A stretch of DNA of 64,000 nt from Zhihengliuella alba (GCF_039538765.1 NZ_BAABCJ010000001.1:930001-994000); one strand, 5' to 3'; numbered from the stretch's first letter, positions 27,001-35,118 are shown. The notes: generated from the letters alone by a model not told the origin. Program-made: numbers and translations.

Positions 27001-28350
27001 GACGACGACGCTGCCGGCGTCCGCGGTCAGCGTCACCGGGCGCACGGCGTCGTCCCCGTCCTCGGCGGCGGTCTCCGCCGCGGTGAGCCGGAGGGCCTCC
27101 AGCGGCCGGTCGGCGGCCAGGCCCAGGGCGCCGTCGTCGGCGGCGACCAGGTGCCGGGTGGCGGCGGGCCCGTTCAGGAGGAAGGGGTCCTCGGGGACGA
27201 GGTCCGGCACCGCGGTGGGCGGGTAGGCCTCCAGCAGGGCGTCCTGCTCCGCGTCCGTGATGGGCACGACGGTGCCGTGGCGGGGGCTGGAGGGCAGGTC
27301 CGCGTCCGGGACCGCGGTCCAGTCGCCGGTGGCGAGGTCCTCGGTCTCGAAGAGCATGTAGCCCTGGCCGCCGTGGTAGGAGGGCTGGTCGATCATGAGG
27401 TACCAGCCGTCGTCCGTCAGCGACGGGAACATGGTGGGTCCCTCGCCGGAGGTGAACGTGCCGCCCCACGGGTTGGGCTGGCCGACGCCGATCTGCTCGG
27501 CGATCAGGTCCCAGCCGTCGCCCTCGGTCACGCCCTGGGTGCGGCGCAGGTCCTCGGAGGACTCCTGCCGGACGGTCATGTCCTTCTCGTCCTTGGTCAG
27601 CCGGTAGAACGTGTCCCCCACCTCGGCGATGGTCGAGTCGATCATGCCGCGGCCGTCGCCGCGCTGCTCGTCGATCCAGACCTGCGGCTCGGAGAACTCC
27701 ACGAAGTCGGTGGTGGTCGCGTACATCATCCGCTGGTAGGAGGTGGCGATGTCCCGGTCCTCCGGGGCGACGTCGTCCGGGTAGAGCGCGGAGGCCCAGT
27801 AGACCACGTACTCGCCGTTGGCCTCGTCCCAGTGGGCCTCGGGGGCCCAGACGTTGCCGGCGCTCTCGGGGGCGACGACCACCTCGCGCTGCTCGGACCA
27901 GTCGATCAGGTCGGTGGACTCCCAGACCATGATCGAGCGGCTGCCGGTCTCCTGCGCGTCCCCGAACGTGCCGCCCCCGTGCATCTTGAGGTCGGTGGCG
28001 ATCAGGTAGTACTTGGCGCCGTCGTGCGAGCGGATCAGGAACGGGTCGCGCAGGCCCTGGGTGCCGAGCGTGGACTCCAGGACGGGCTCGCCGCCGTTGA
28101 GCGTGTGCCAGGACATCGGGTCGTCCGACTCGCTGACGGCCAGATGGATCTTCTCGCCGTCGTCCGTGCTCTCGCCGGTGAAGTAGGGGAAGACGTACGC
28201 GCCGTAGTCCGCGTCGTCGACGTCGACGGCGGCCGGCACGGGCGGGCCGGGCGGGCCGGGCGGCGCCGGCGGCGCTGCCACGGCCGAGGCCGGCAGGGCC
28301 AGGGCGAGGGCGAGCGCCAGCGGCGTGGCCCAGAGTTTTCGGGGTTGCAT
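24034..28350 (-). CDS. Bimodular GH43-GH51 alpha-L-arabinofuranosidase/arabinanase
   Basis: This secreted enzyme of 1438 residues has two catalytic modules. After a Sec signal peptide, residues 45-380 form a GH43 propeller (GAYVFPYFTGESTDDGEKIHL, GLRDPFLIRSHDGAKYYLIA, APEAHWDEANGEYVVYWAS). A beta-rich linker leads into a GH51 module from about residue 535 (YGAFYEDINYAADGGLYAELV) with a carbohydrate-binding insert (VALEEGESYDFSVWARTP). Its acid/base Glu lies in IGLGNEENTRTF and its nucleophile in FLGEYASR. After the barrel come a LamG-like insert, the GH51 C-terminal sandwich (ITFLRLDTG) and an Ig-like domain. GGAGG precedes the ATG. It follows the importer genes on the same strand and would release arabinose for them. 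Confidence 0.9.
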   Translation of the reverse strand: MQPRKLWATPLALALALALPASAVAAPPAPPGPPGPPVPAAVDVDDADYGAYVFPYFTGESTDDGEKIHLAVSESDDPMSWHTLNGGEPVLESTLGTQGLRDPFLIRSHDGAKYYLIATDLKMHGGGTFGDAQETGSRSIMVWESTDLIDWSEQREVVVAPESAGNVWAPEAHWDEANGEYVVYWASALYPDDVAPEDRDIATSYQRMMYATTTDFVEFSEPQVWIDEQRGDGRGMIDSTIAEVGDTFYRLTKDEKDMTVRQESSEDLRRTQGVTEGDGWDLIAEQIGVGQPNPWGGTFTSGEGPTMFPSLTDDGWYLMIDQPSYHGGQGYMLFETEDLATGDWTAVPDADLPSSPRHGTVVPITDAEQDALLEAYPPTAVPDLVPEDPFLLNGPAATRHLVAADDGALGLAADRPLEALRLTAAETAAEDGDDAVRPVTLTADAGSVVVRDGRLALADPADAGGTAWRLTDAGGGEIRLRLADPAVDEAAAYATRTEDGALALGPADQAAAFTLGSGALQDHTLRIDGDATAHEISDTMYGAFYEDINYAADGGLYAELVRNRSFEFAPADNASFNGLTGWETVGAGSVTVESERETWLNDSNRAYLEIAAEGPGAGVRNTSYNEGVALEEGESYDFSVWARTPVAQELTVTLENASGERVHGAATVAVDGSDEWKQYTATLEADADTNAARLEVAAGAAGTLRLDMVSLFPQDTWVGPVNGKSVLRKDLAEMVAELDPGFLRFPGGCVTNVGTFDTYLESDGADRQRTYQWKETIGPVESRPTNWNFWGYNQSYGIGYLEYMKWAEDLGATPLPVVSVGANGCGSSIPEMTDDERIDRWVQDTLDLIEFANGGVDTEWGAVRADLGHPEPFGLEYIGLGNEENTRTFEANFPRFRDAIAAAYPDITIISNTGPDDSGTRFDELWEFNRAQGVDMVDEHYYNDPSWFLGNDERYDSYDREGPDVFLGEYASRGNTFANALSEAAYMTGLERNSDVVKLASYAPMFANEDYVQWAPDMMWFDNDESWASANYYNQKLWMNNVGHEVVPSTHEGPATAAGDVSGGIFLSSWLTQAAYDDVSVTDNASGEVLFSDTFEDGSQWEPVAGQWSVADGEYVQADAGVEDARSLITDAYAKDWDNYTLELTARKDGGSEGFLVGFAAGASDDFYWWNLGGWGNTRSVLERADGARQGEVAAKEGFSLEEGREYQVRIVVDGRTVELYLDGELHLSYTEPAPKALYQVVTRDTETGELIVKLVNATTTAARTTIAVSDAEVAETVQATELVADPAAVNTKADPERVVPRDFEVPGAGGEFVYEVPANSITFLRLDTGAGDERAATTSEAKLTPGTVTAGHGAKAHVSVAAATTAAEDAAGAADAPTGEVRVTVDGTEHTAVLKNGKARATVPTDGLSPGTHPVTVEYLGDEAHAPSATEVTLTVR

Positions 28351-28558
28351 CGGGTGACTACCTCCGTGGTGGGTTGTCCCGCGGACGGGCGTGCTCGCCG
28401 TGGAGCCGGGCGGGCGCAGGGCCGCTGGACGGGCTGTGGTGCGGGTACGCCGACAGGGCGCTCCGGGGCGCGGGGCCGCGGATCGCTCGGGTCCCGGCGG
28501 GGCCGGGCAGGGGGTGTCGACGGTGGTGCCCGGCGCCGGGGGCGGCGGGCGCTCGGGG

Positions 28559-28591
28559 TGCGGCGGCGGCGGGGTCCCCGCCGCCGCCGCA
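28559..28591 (-). terminator. Hairpin after yjfF-like permease
   Basis: TGCGGCGGCGGCGGGG (28559-28574) is the exact reverse complement of 28576-28591 with one base between, so the real loop is three to five bases. It lies 15 bp past the permease stop. The rest of the 256 bp gap to the GH43-GH51 start holds no gene that I can support and no copy of the LacI-type operator. Confidence 0.65.
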
Positions 28592-28606
28592 TCCCGGACC
28601 GTGCGG

Positions 28607-29602
28607 TCAGGTGCGCCGCAGGGTGAGGATGCGCTGGAGGACCACGAAGATCAGCAGCAGGGCGCCGATGACGATCTTGGTCCACCAGGAGCTGAGGGTG
28701 CCCTCGAAGGTGATGATGGTCTGGATCAAGCCCAGGACCATCACGCCGATGACCGAGCCGAGGACGAACCCCGTGCCGCCGGTCAGGAGGGTGCCGCCGA
28801 TGACGACGGCGGCGATCGCGTCGAGCTCCATGGCGACGCCGGTGAGCGCGTAGCCGGAGCGGGAGAACATCGCGAAGAGGAGTCCGGCCACGCCGGCGCA
28901 CGTGCCGGAGATGACGTACACGAGGACCTTGGTCCGGGCGACGCGCAGCCCCATCAGCGTGGCCGACTGCTCGCCGCCGCCCACCGCGTAGACGGTGCGG
29001 CCGAAGCGGGTCCGGTGGAGGACCCACCAGGCGGCCGCGACCATGAGCAGCGCGATGACGACGGCGGCGGTGACGCGCCAGCGGCCCAGGGGGACGCCCC
29101 AGCCGGCGAGCGCGATGAACGACTCGTCACGGATGGGGACGGACTCGGGGGCGAAGAGGAAACAGAGCCCGCGCGCCAGGAACATCCCGGCGAGCGTCGC
29201 GACGAACGGCTGGATCTCGAAGTACTGGATCATCACGCCCATGCCGTAGCCGATCGCCGAGCCGGCGAGGATCGCCACCGGGACGACAAGGGCGAGCGCC
29301 CACCCCGCCTGCAGCAGGGTGGCGGTGATGACCGAGGAGAGGGCGAGCACGGCCCCGACGGAGAGGTCGATCCCGCCGGTGAGGATCACGAACGTCATCC
29401 CGACGGCCAGGACGATCAGGTGGGCGTTGTTGATGAAGAGGTTGGACATCACCGCCGGGGAGAGGAAGTTCTCGTAGCGCAGCCCGCCGATGGTGACCAT
29501 GAGGGCGAAGACGATGAACGTGCCGATGACGGGCAGGTACCGGCGGTCCGGGGACCAGCGGCCCGCCCCGGCGATCTGGTGCGGTGCGGCGATGGCGCTC
29601 AT
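28607..29602 (-). CDS. yjfF: Furanose ABC transporter permease (YjfF-like)
   Basis: This second membrane subunit of a YtfQRT-YjfF-type importer has 331 residues and about nine helices. It carries the family motifs LTGGIDLSVGAVLALSSVI, FEIQPFVATLAGMFLARGLCF and ELDAIAAVVIGGTLLTGG. The ATG lies in an ATGA overlap with the preceding permease stop and is preceded by AGGAGG. In E. coli the homologous system imports galactofuranose. Here the neighbours suggest arabinofuranose or free arabinose as cargo, which is inference. Confidence 0.88.
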   Translation of the reverse strand: MSAIAAPHQIAGAGRWSPDRRYLPVIGTFIVFALMVTIGGLRYENFLSPAVMSNLFINNAHLIVLAVGMTFVILTGGIDLSVGAVLALSSVITATLLQAGWALALVVPVAILAGSAIGYGMGVMIQYFEIQPFVATLAGMFLARGLCFLFAPESVPIRDESFIALAGWGVPLGRWRVTAAVVIALLMVAAAWWVLHRTRFGRTVYAVGGGEQSATLMGLRVARTKVLVYVISGTCAGVAGLLFAMFSRSGYALTGVAMELDAIAAVVIGGTLLTGGTGFVLGSVIGVMVLGLIQTIITFEGTLSSWWTKIVIGALLLIFVVLQRILTLRRT

Positions 29603-30618
29603 GCGCGTACCTCCTGGGGACGGGTCCGGCCGAGGCCGGCGAGCGTGGCCCGCAGCCTCGGGGACTGCAGCAGCGTGACGGCGACCACGACGATCGCCTT
29701 GAAGAGCGGCGTGACGAGCGGCGAGACCCCGAGCACGGTGACGGTCAGGGTCAGGGTGGTGATGACCAGGACGCCGACCAGGGTCCCGCCGAGGTTGAAC
29801 TTGCCGCCGGAGAGGGCGGTGCCGCCGATGACCACGGCGAGGATGGCGTCGAGCTCGATGAACAGGCCGGCGTTGTTGGCGTCGGCCGCCATCGTGTTGG
29901 ACGCGAGGATCAGGCCGCCGAGCCCCGCGAAGAGCCCGGAGAGCGCGTAGACGGTCCAGGTGAGCGTCCGCGCCTTGACCCCGGCCAGCCGGCTGGCCTT
30001 GGGGTTGATCCCCACCGACTCGAGCAGCATGCCCAGCGCGGTGCGCCGGACCAGTAGCGCCACGACGGCGTAGACGCCGTAGGCGATCAGGGCCGCGACC
30101 GGCAGGCCGAGCCAGAATCCGGAGGCCAGCTGCGCGAAGGGCGCGCTGTTGACCGTGGTGATCTGGCCGCCGGTGATCAGCATGGCGACGCCGCGGCCGG
30201 CGGTCATGAGGATCAGGGTGGCGATGATCGGCTGGATCCCGAGCGCGGAGACGAGGAACCCGTTCCAGAGCCCGAGGACCAGGCAGAGGCCGAGGGCCAC
30301 GACGACGGCGCCCACCGCCGTGCCGAGGGAGCCGGGGTCCGGGGAGCTGGCGATGAAGGTCATCGCCACCGCTCCGGCGATCGCGACCGTCGCCCCGACG
30401 GAGAGGTCGATGCCGCGGGTCGCGATCACCAGCGTCATGCCGAGGGCGACGAGCAGCAGCGGGGCGCTGTTGCGCAGGATGTCGACGGGGGCGCCGAAGA
30501 GGTGGCCGTCGAGGACGGTGACCCCGAGGATGTCCGGCCGGCGGACGGTGCACGCGAGCAGCAGGGCCGCCAGCGCCACGAGCGGCCAGAGGAGCCGGTT
30601 CTTGAGGATGCGGTTCAC
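29599..30618 (-). CDS. ytfT: Furanose ABC transporter permease (YtfT-like)
   Basis: This permease of 339 residues has motifs TRGIDLSVGATVAIAGAVAM, GIQPIIATLILMTAGRGVAML and ELDAILAVVIGGTALSGGKFNLGG. It belongs to the same RbsC-like family as its neighbour but is clearly a distinct protein; a heterodimeric permease pair is typical of the YtfQRT-YjfF system. The GTG start overlaps the ATPase stop as GTGA and its stop overlaps the next ATG, so the four transporter genes form one tight translational unit. Confidence 0.88.
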   Translation of the reverse strand: MNRILKNRLLWPLVALAALLLACTVRRPDILGVTVLDGHLFGAPVDILRNSAPLLLVALGMTLVIATRGIDLSVGATVAIAGAVAMTFIASSPDPGSLGTAVGAVVVALGLCLVLGLWNGFLVSALGIQPIIATLILMTAGRGVAMLITGGQITTVNSAPFAQLASGFWLGLPVAALIAYGVYAVVALLVRRTALGMLLESVGINPKASRLAGVKARTLTWTVYALSGLFAGLGGLILASNTMAADANNAGLFIELDAILAVVIGGTALSGGKFNLGGTLVGVLVITTLTLTVTVLGVSPLVTPLFKAIVVVAVTLLQSPRLRATLAGLGRTRPQEVRA

Positions 30619-32192
30619 TGGGTCTGGCCTCCACTGGCGATCAGGTCGATGAGCTGGGGCACGCCGACGTCGTCGCCGCCGTCGATCTCGGCGACCTTGT
30701 GGCGGTCGCGCATGACGGCGATCCGGTCGCTGAGCCGGAGGACCTCCTCGAGCTCGGCTGAGATGAAGACCACCGACATGCCCTGCGCGGCGAGCTCGGA
30801 GACGAGGTTCATGATCTCGGTCTTGGCGCCGATGTCGATGCCGCGGGTGGGCTCGTCCAGCAGCAGCAGCCGGGGCGCGGTGGCGAGCCAGCGCGCCAGG
30901 AGCACCTTCTGCTGGTTGCCGCCGGAGAGGTTGCGCAGCAGCGCCTCCGGGTCGGCGGGCCGGACGCCGAGCGCCTTGATGTACTCGGCGACGATGCGGT
31001 CCACGTTGCCCCGGGGCAGGGGCCGCATCCATCCGCGCGCGGCCTGCAGGCCGAGCACGATGTTCTCCCGGACGGTGAGGTCGCCGACGACGCCCTCGCC
31101 CTTGCGGTCCTCGGAGGTGTAGGCAATCTTGTGCGCGAGGGCGGCCCGCGGCGTGCGCAGCCGGGTGGTCTCCCCGCCGAACTGGATCGCCCCGGCGTCC
31201 GCCCGGTCCGCCCCGGAGAGGAGCCGGGCCAGCTCGGTGCGGCCCGAGCCGAGGAGCCCGGCCAGGCCGACCACCTCGCCCGGGTAGAGGTCCAGGTCGA
31301 AGGGCTCCACGGAGCCCTTGCGCCCGAGCCCGACGGCCCGCAGCAGCGGCGCCGCCTGCGGGTCGCGGGCGGCGCGCTCGCCGCGGGGGCGGGCCTCGCC
31401 GATGTCCGCCCCGCTCTTCCCGGCGATCATGAGGGAGACGAGCTCGCGCTGCGGCAGGTCCGCCGTGGCGCGCTCCTCGACCAGGCGGCCGTTGCGCAGG
31501 ACCGTGATCCGGTCGGAGATCTCATAGATCTGGTCCAGGAAGTGGGAGACGAAGAGGATCGCCACGCCCTCGTCCCGCAGCCGGCGCATGACGGCGAAGA
31601 GCTGCTCGACCTCGCCGGCGTCCAGGCTGGACGTCGGCTCGTCGAGGATCAGGACCTGCGCCTCGACCACCATGGCCCGGCTGATCGCCACCAGCTGCTG
31701 GATCGCCAGGGAGTGGGAGTCCAGCGAGCTGGCCGGGTCGATGCCCAGGCCCATGCGCTCCAGGTGCCGGGCGGCCTCCCGGCGCATGGCGCGCCAGTCG
31801 AGGCCGCCCAGGCGCCGGGGCTCGGAGCCGAGCATGATGTTCTCCGCCACCGTGAGGTTCCCGCAGAGGTTCACCTCCTGGTACACGGTGGAGATGCCGC
31901 GCTCGCGGGCGTCGGCCGGGCCGTTGAACCGGGTCTCGACCCCGGCGACGGCGATGCTCCCGGCGGCGACGGGGTTCACGCCCGTCAGCGCCTTGATGAG
32001 CGTCGACTTGCCGGCGCCGTTCTCCCCCATCAGGGCGTGGACCTCGCCGGGGAAGAGCCGGAAGTCGACGCCGTCGAGCGCCTTGACGCCGGGGAACTCG
32101 ACGGTGATGCCCTCCATGGCGACCACGGGGGCCGTGGGCGGGTCGGGGCGGGGCGGGGCCGCCGTTCTGGTCTCGGGTGTGGCTGCAGTCAT
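30615..32192 (-). CDS. ytfR: Furanose ABC transporter ATPase (YtfR-like)
   Basis: This tandem ATPase of 525 residues drives the furanose importer. Domain 1 has Walker A GENGAGKSTLIKALTG and Walker B VLILDEPTSSLDAGEVEQLF. Domain 2 has the degenerate P-loop GLLGSGRTELARLL, signature LSGGNQQKVLLARWLA and LLLLDEPTRGIDIGAK. The N-terminal 30 residues are Ala/Pro/Thr-rich and precede the conserved start of the domain. The ATG at 32192 lies eight bases after the binding-protein stop. The ATPase keeps its own partner permeases, unlike the polyol system at 46-49 kb. Confidence 0.92.
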   Translation of the reverse strand: MTAATPETRTAAPPRPDPPTAPVVAMEGITVEFPGVKALDGVDFRLFPGEVHALMGENGAGKSTLIKALTGVNPVAAGSIAVAGVETRFNGPADARERGISTVYQEVNLCGNLTVAENIMLGSEPRRLGGLDWRAMRREAARHLERMGLGIDPASSLDSHSLAIQQLVAISRAMVVEAQVLILDEPTSSLDAGEVEQLFAVMRRLRDEGVAILFVSHFLDQIYEISDRITVLRNGRLVEERATADLPQRELVSLMIAGKSGADIGEARPRGERAARDPQAAPLLRAVGLGRKGSVEPFDLDLYPGEVVGLAGLLGSGRTELARLLSGADRADAGAIQFGGETTRLRTPRAALAHKIAYTSEDRKGEGVVGDLTVRENIVLGLQAARGWMRPLPRGNVDRIVAEYIKALGVRPADPEALLRNLSGGNQQKVLLARWLATAPRLLLLDEPTRGIDIGAKTEIMNLVSELAAQGMSVVFISAELEEVLRLSDRIAVMRDRHKVAEIDGGDDVGVPQLIDLIASGGQTQ

Positions 32193-32200
32193 GGGAGCCC

Positions 32201-33193
32201 TCAGTACTCGCGGGTCGGCAGCGCCTCGGCGGCCTGCTCCTGCGTGAACTCGGCGTCCTCGACGACGATCCGCTTCTCGACCTCCTCGCCGGCGACGACC
32301 TTCTTGGCCACCTCCGCCAGGTCCTCGCCGAGCATCGGGTTGCACTCGACGATGTAGTTGATCTTGCCGTCGGCCAGGGCCTGCATGCCGTCCTTGACGG
32401 CGTCGATGGTGACGATCTTGATGTCCTCGCCCGGGGTGAGCCCGGCGGCCTCGATGGCCTCGATGGCGCCGAGGCCCATGTCGTCGTTGTGGGCGAAGAC
32501 GATGTCGATCTGGTCGTGGGAGTTCAGGAAGCCCTCCATGACCTGCTTGCCGCCGGCGCGGGTGAAGTCGCCGGTCTGGGAGTCGATGACCTCGATGTCG
32601 GTGCCCTCGATGGCCGTGGCGAAGCCCTCCTTGCGGTCGATCGCCGGCGCGGAGCCGGTGGTGCCCTGCAGCTCGACGAGCTTCATGCCCTGGCCGTCGA
32701 AGTTCTCGGCGACCCACTCGCCGGCGCGCTCGCCCTCGAGGACGAAGTCGGAGCCGATGAAGGACTCGTAGAGCGAGTCGTCCGGGGTGTCGACGGCGCG
32801 GTCGGTGAGGATCACGGGGATGCCCGCGCTCTTGGCCTCCTGGAGCACGGCGTCCCAGCCGGTCTCCACCACGGGCGAGAATGCGATGACGTCCATGCCC
32901 TGCGCGATGTAGGAGCGGATGGCCTGGATCTGGTTCTCCTGCTTCTGCTGCGCGTCGGAGAAGCTGAGCTCGAAGCCGTTCTCGGTGGTCAGCGTGTCCT
33001 GGATGGACTTGGTGTTCGCCGCGCGCCAGCCGGACTCGGCGCCGACCTGGGAGAACCCGATCGAGATGGTGTCCCCGCCACCGCCTCCCCCGGCGGCCGC
33101 GTCGTCGCCGCCGCCACCGCAGGCGGTCAGTGCGGCGACCGCCGCGATCGAGGCCGCCGCCGCTGCACTGCGCAGGAAAGTCTTCCGCTTCAT
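32201..33193 (-). CDS. ytfQ: Furanose-binding lipoprotein (YtfQ-like)
   Basis: This extracytoplasmic binding protein of 330 residues resembles E. coli YtfQ closely: the mature N-terminus has IGFSQVGAESGWRAANTKSI, then DAQQKQENQIQAIRSYIAQG, PVVETGWDAVLQEAKSAGIP, VELQGTTGSAPAIDRKEGF and VFAHNDDMGLGAIEAIEAAG. A lipobox ALTAC gives lipidated Cys25. I chose the ATG at 33193 because GAGGAGG stands just before it and the signal peptide starts with MKRKTFLRS. The operator at 33271-33284 lies about 80 bp upstream, so this gene leads the importer operon and responds to the arabinose regulator. Confidence 0.94.
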   Translation of the reverse strand: MKRKTFLRSAAAAASIAAVAALTACGGGGDDAAAGGGGGGDTISIGFSQVGAESGWRAANTKSIQDTLTTENGFELSFSDAQQKQENQIQAIRSYIAQGMDVIAFSPVVETGWDAVLQEAKSAGIPVILTDRAVDTPDDSLYESFIGSDFVLEGERAGEWVAENFDGQGMKLVELQGTTGSAPAIDRKEGFATAIEGTDIEVIDSQTGDFTRAGGKQVMEGFLNSHDQIDIVFAHNDDMGLGAIEAIEAAGLTPGEDIKIVTIDAVKDGMQALADGKINYIVECNPMLGEDLAEVAKKVVAGEEVEKRIVVEDAEFTQEQAAEALPTREY

Positions 33194-33270
33194 GTTGTCC
33201 TCCTCGAGATGCCGCGGCCGGGCCGCGGTCGAGCACCCTGGGGTGCGATGTGATGTGTCAACGCTCACAA

Positions 33271-33284
33271 TGTTAGCGCTAACA
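33271..33284 (-). promoter_or_regulatory. LacI-type operator at ytfQ
   Basis: TGTTAGCGCTAACA is a perfect 14-bp palindrome with the central CG typical of LacI-family operators. It is identical to the araB site at 37702 and one base from the chvE site at 21474. After it, on the minus strand, comes TTGTGAG, similar to the bases that follow the other two copies. Confidence 0.88.
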
Positions 33285-33385
33285 ATACGGAGCGCAAGGG
33301 TGGCTCAAGTCACGAAGAGGTAACGTTCTGGGCGGTCCCGAGGAGGGCGCGCCACGGGGTCCGCGGGGCGCGGGCACGCCGAAGG

Positions 33386-33421
33386 GCCGGGTGCCCCGGA
33401 GGTTCCTCCGGGGCACCCGGC
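33386..33421 (-). terminator. araBDA terminator
   Basis: GCCGGGTGCCCCGGAGG (33386-33402) pairs perfectly over 17 bp with 33405-33421, separated only by TT. It lies about 140 bp past the araA stop and before the ytfQ operator, so it should isolate the two units. Confidence 0.7.
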
Positions 33422-33488
33422 TACCGCCGGCGGGCGGGGCCGCTCCGCGTCCGGGCGAGCGCGCCCCGACGGCCGGCGGTCGGCCGGA

Positions 33489-33568
33489 GGCCGGCTGGTG
33501 TAAAGGCCGGTTGGTCTAGAGGCCGGTTGGTCTAGAGGCCGGTTGGTCTAGAGGCCGGTTGGTCTAGA
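33489..33568. repeat. 16-bp tandem repeat at the araA 3' end
   Basis: Four perfect copies of GGCCGGTTGGTCTAGA run from 33505 to 33568, preceded by one degenerate copy, GGCCGGCTGGTGTAAA (33489-33504). The araA stop codon falls inside the last copy. Each copy carries CTAG inside an XbaI-like TCTAGA. Copy number may vary between strains. Confidence 0.9.
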
Positions 33569-35075
33569 GGCCCTGGGCCAGCCGGTAGTACGCCTGGTTG
33601 AAGCGCACCTGGTCCGCGAAGCCGCGGCGCGTGGTGGACTCGTCGATCACGAGCAGCTCGGTGCGGGCGATCTCGGCGAAGACCTCGAACGCCTCGACGC
33701 CGGCGGCCGTGGACATGACGGTGTGGTGCGCGCCGCCGGCCGTGAGCCACGACTCGGCCGACGTGGCGAAGTCCGGCCGCGGCTTCCACACGGCGCGGGC
33801 CACGGGCAGGTGCGGCAGGTCGTGCGGGGGCGCCACGACGTCCACCACGTTGGCGGTGAGCCGGAACCGGTCCCGCATGTCCGCCAGGGAGACCACCACG
33901 GCGCCCTCGGTGGCGTCCGCGTTGAAGACCATGCGCACCGGGTCCTCGCGCCCGCCGATGCCCAGCGGGTGGACCTCGAGGCGCGGCCGCGCCGTGGTGA
34001 GCGACGGGCAGACCTCCAGCATGTGGGCGCCGAGGATGAGCTCCTCGCCCGGCGTGAGGTCGTACGTGTAGTCCTCCATCAGGGAGGCGCCGCCGGGCAG
34101 GCCGGCGCCCATGACCTTGGCGGCCCGCACCAGGACGGCGGTCTTCCAGTCGCCCTCGGCGCCGAACCCGTAGCCCTTGCCCATGAGCCGCTGCACGGCC
34201 AGGCCGGGCAGCTGCCGGAGCCCGCCGAGGTCCTCGAAGTTGGTGGTGAACGCCTTGGCGCCCACGCCCTCGAGGAAGGACTCGATGGCCAGCTCCTGCC
34301 GGGCCGCGTACCGCAGCGACTCGTGCCGCTCCCCGCCGGCGCGCAGCTCCGCGGCGACGTCGTACCGTTCCTCGTACTCCGCGACCAGCGCGTCGACGTC
34401 GGCCTCGGGGACCGCGTCGACGACCTCCACGAGGTCGTTGACCGCCCACGTGTTCACGGAGACGCCGAAGCGCAGCTCCGCCTCGGTCTTGTCGCCCTCG
34501 GTGACGGCGACGTTGCGCATGTTGTCGCCGAAGCGGACGAGCTTCAGGGACTGGGTGGCGGCCCAGCCGGCGGCGCCGCGGACCCAGGTGCCCACGCGGG
34601 CCGTCACGGCCGGGTTGGACACGTGTCCCACCACCGTGGTGCGCGCGGCGCCGATGCGGGTGGCGAGGTAGGCGTACTCGCGGTCGCCGTGGGCGGCCTG
34701 GTTGAGGTTCATGAAGTCGAAGTCGATGCTGTCCCACGGCAGCTCCACGTTCGCCTGCGTGTGCAGGTGCAGCAGCGGCTTGCGCAGCGCGTTCAGGCCG
34801 GAGATCCACATCTTCGCGGGGCTGAACGTGTGCATCCAGGTCACCACGCCGAGGACGGCGTCGTCCGCGTTGGCGTCCAGCATGGCGCGGCGGATCGAGT
34901 CGGAGTCCTTGAGCACCGGCTTCCAGACCACCTTGGCCGGGACGTCGGAGGAGGCCTCCAGGGCGGCGGCGACCTGCTGGGACTGCTCGGCGACCTGGCG
35001 GAGGGTCTCCTCGCCGTAGAGGTCCTGGCTGCCGGTGAGGAACCAGATCTCCTGGTCTGCGTAGGGCTTGGTCAT
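33564..35075 (-). CDS. araA: L-arabinose isomerase
   Basis: This enzyme converts L-arabinose to L-ribulose in the cytoplasm and uses Mn2+. Its 503 residues match the family. The N-terminus EIWFLTGSQDLYGEETLRQV is diagnostic, as is VVTWMHTFSPAKMWISGL. The metal-binding residues of the family are visible as Glu in GFGAEGDWKTA, Glu in SLMEDYTYDL, His in LGAHMLEVCP and His in GGAHHTVMS. AAAGGAAA precedes the ATG. It is the last gene of araB-araD-araA, 43 bp after araD. The stop codon lies within a 16-bp tandem repeat. Confidence 0.97.
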   Translation of the reverse strand: MTKPYADQEIWFLTGSQDLYGEETLRQVAEQSQQVAAALEASSDVPAKVVWKPVLKDSDSIRRAMLDANADDAVLGVVTWMHTFSPAKMWISGLNALRKPLLHLHTQANVELPWDSIDFDFMNLNQAAHGDREYAYLATRIGAARTTVVGHVSNPAVTARVGTWVRGAAGWAATQSLKLVRFGDNMRNVAVTEGDKTEAELRFGVSVNTWAVNDLVEVVDAVPEADVDALVAEYEERYDVAAELRAGGERHESLRYAARQELAIESFLEGVGAKAFTTNFEDLGGLRQLPGLAVQRLMGKGYGFGAEGDWKTAVLVRAAKVMGAGLPGGASLMEDYTYDLTPGEELILGAHMLEVCPSLTTARPRLEVHPLGIGGREDPVRMVFNADATEGAVVVSLADMRDRFRLTANVVDVVAPPHDLPHLPVARAVWKPRPDFATSAESWLTAGGAHHTVMSTAAGVEAFEVFAEIARTELLVIDESTTRRGFADQVRFNQAYYRLAQGL

Positions 35076-35118
35076 GCGGGGCGTTTCCTTTCGGGGGACG
35101 TGCAGGAGGCGGTGCCGG

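Larger units (their letters stand above)
33194..33563. other. Control region and terminators between araA and ytfQ
   Basis: The 370 bp contain no gene. From the ytfQ side they hold its leader, the LacI-type operator (33271-33284), a TTGCGC hexamer that with TAACAT inside the operator makes a possible promoter on the minus strand (16 bp spacing), a 17-bp terminator hairpin (33386-33421) and a 16-bp tandem repeat at the araA end. Confidence 0.7.

Noticed and set aside
23827..28626. A 1599-codon open frame on the + strand across the arabinan hydrolases
   Set aside because: It is antisense to two proteins with signal peptides and GH motifs, and its translation is repetitive Val/Gly/Leu/Arg without domains.
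33532..34809. An Arg-rich frame on the minus strand over araA and the tandem repeat
   Set aside because: It is out of frame with araA, which has all metal-binding motifs, and has no family likeness.
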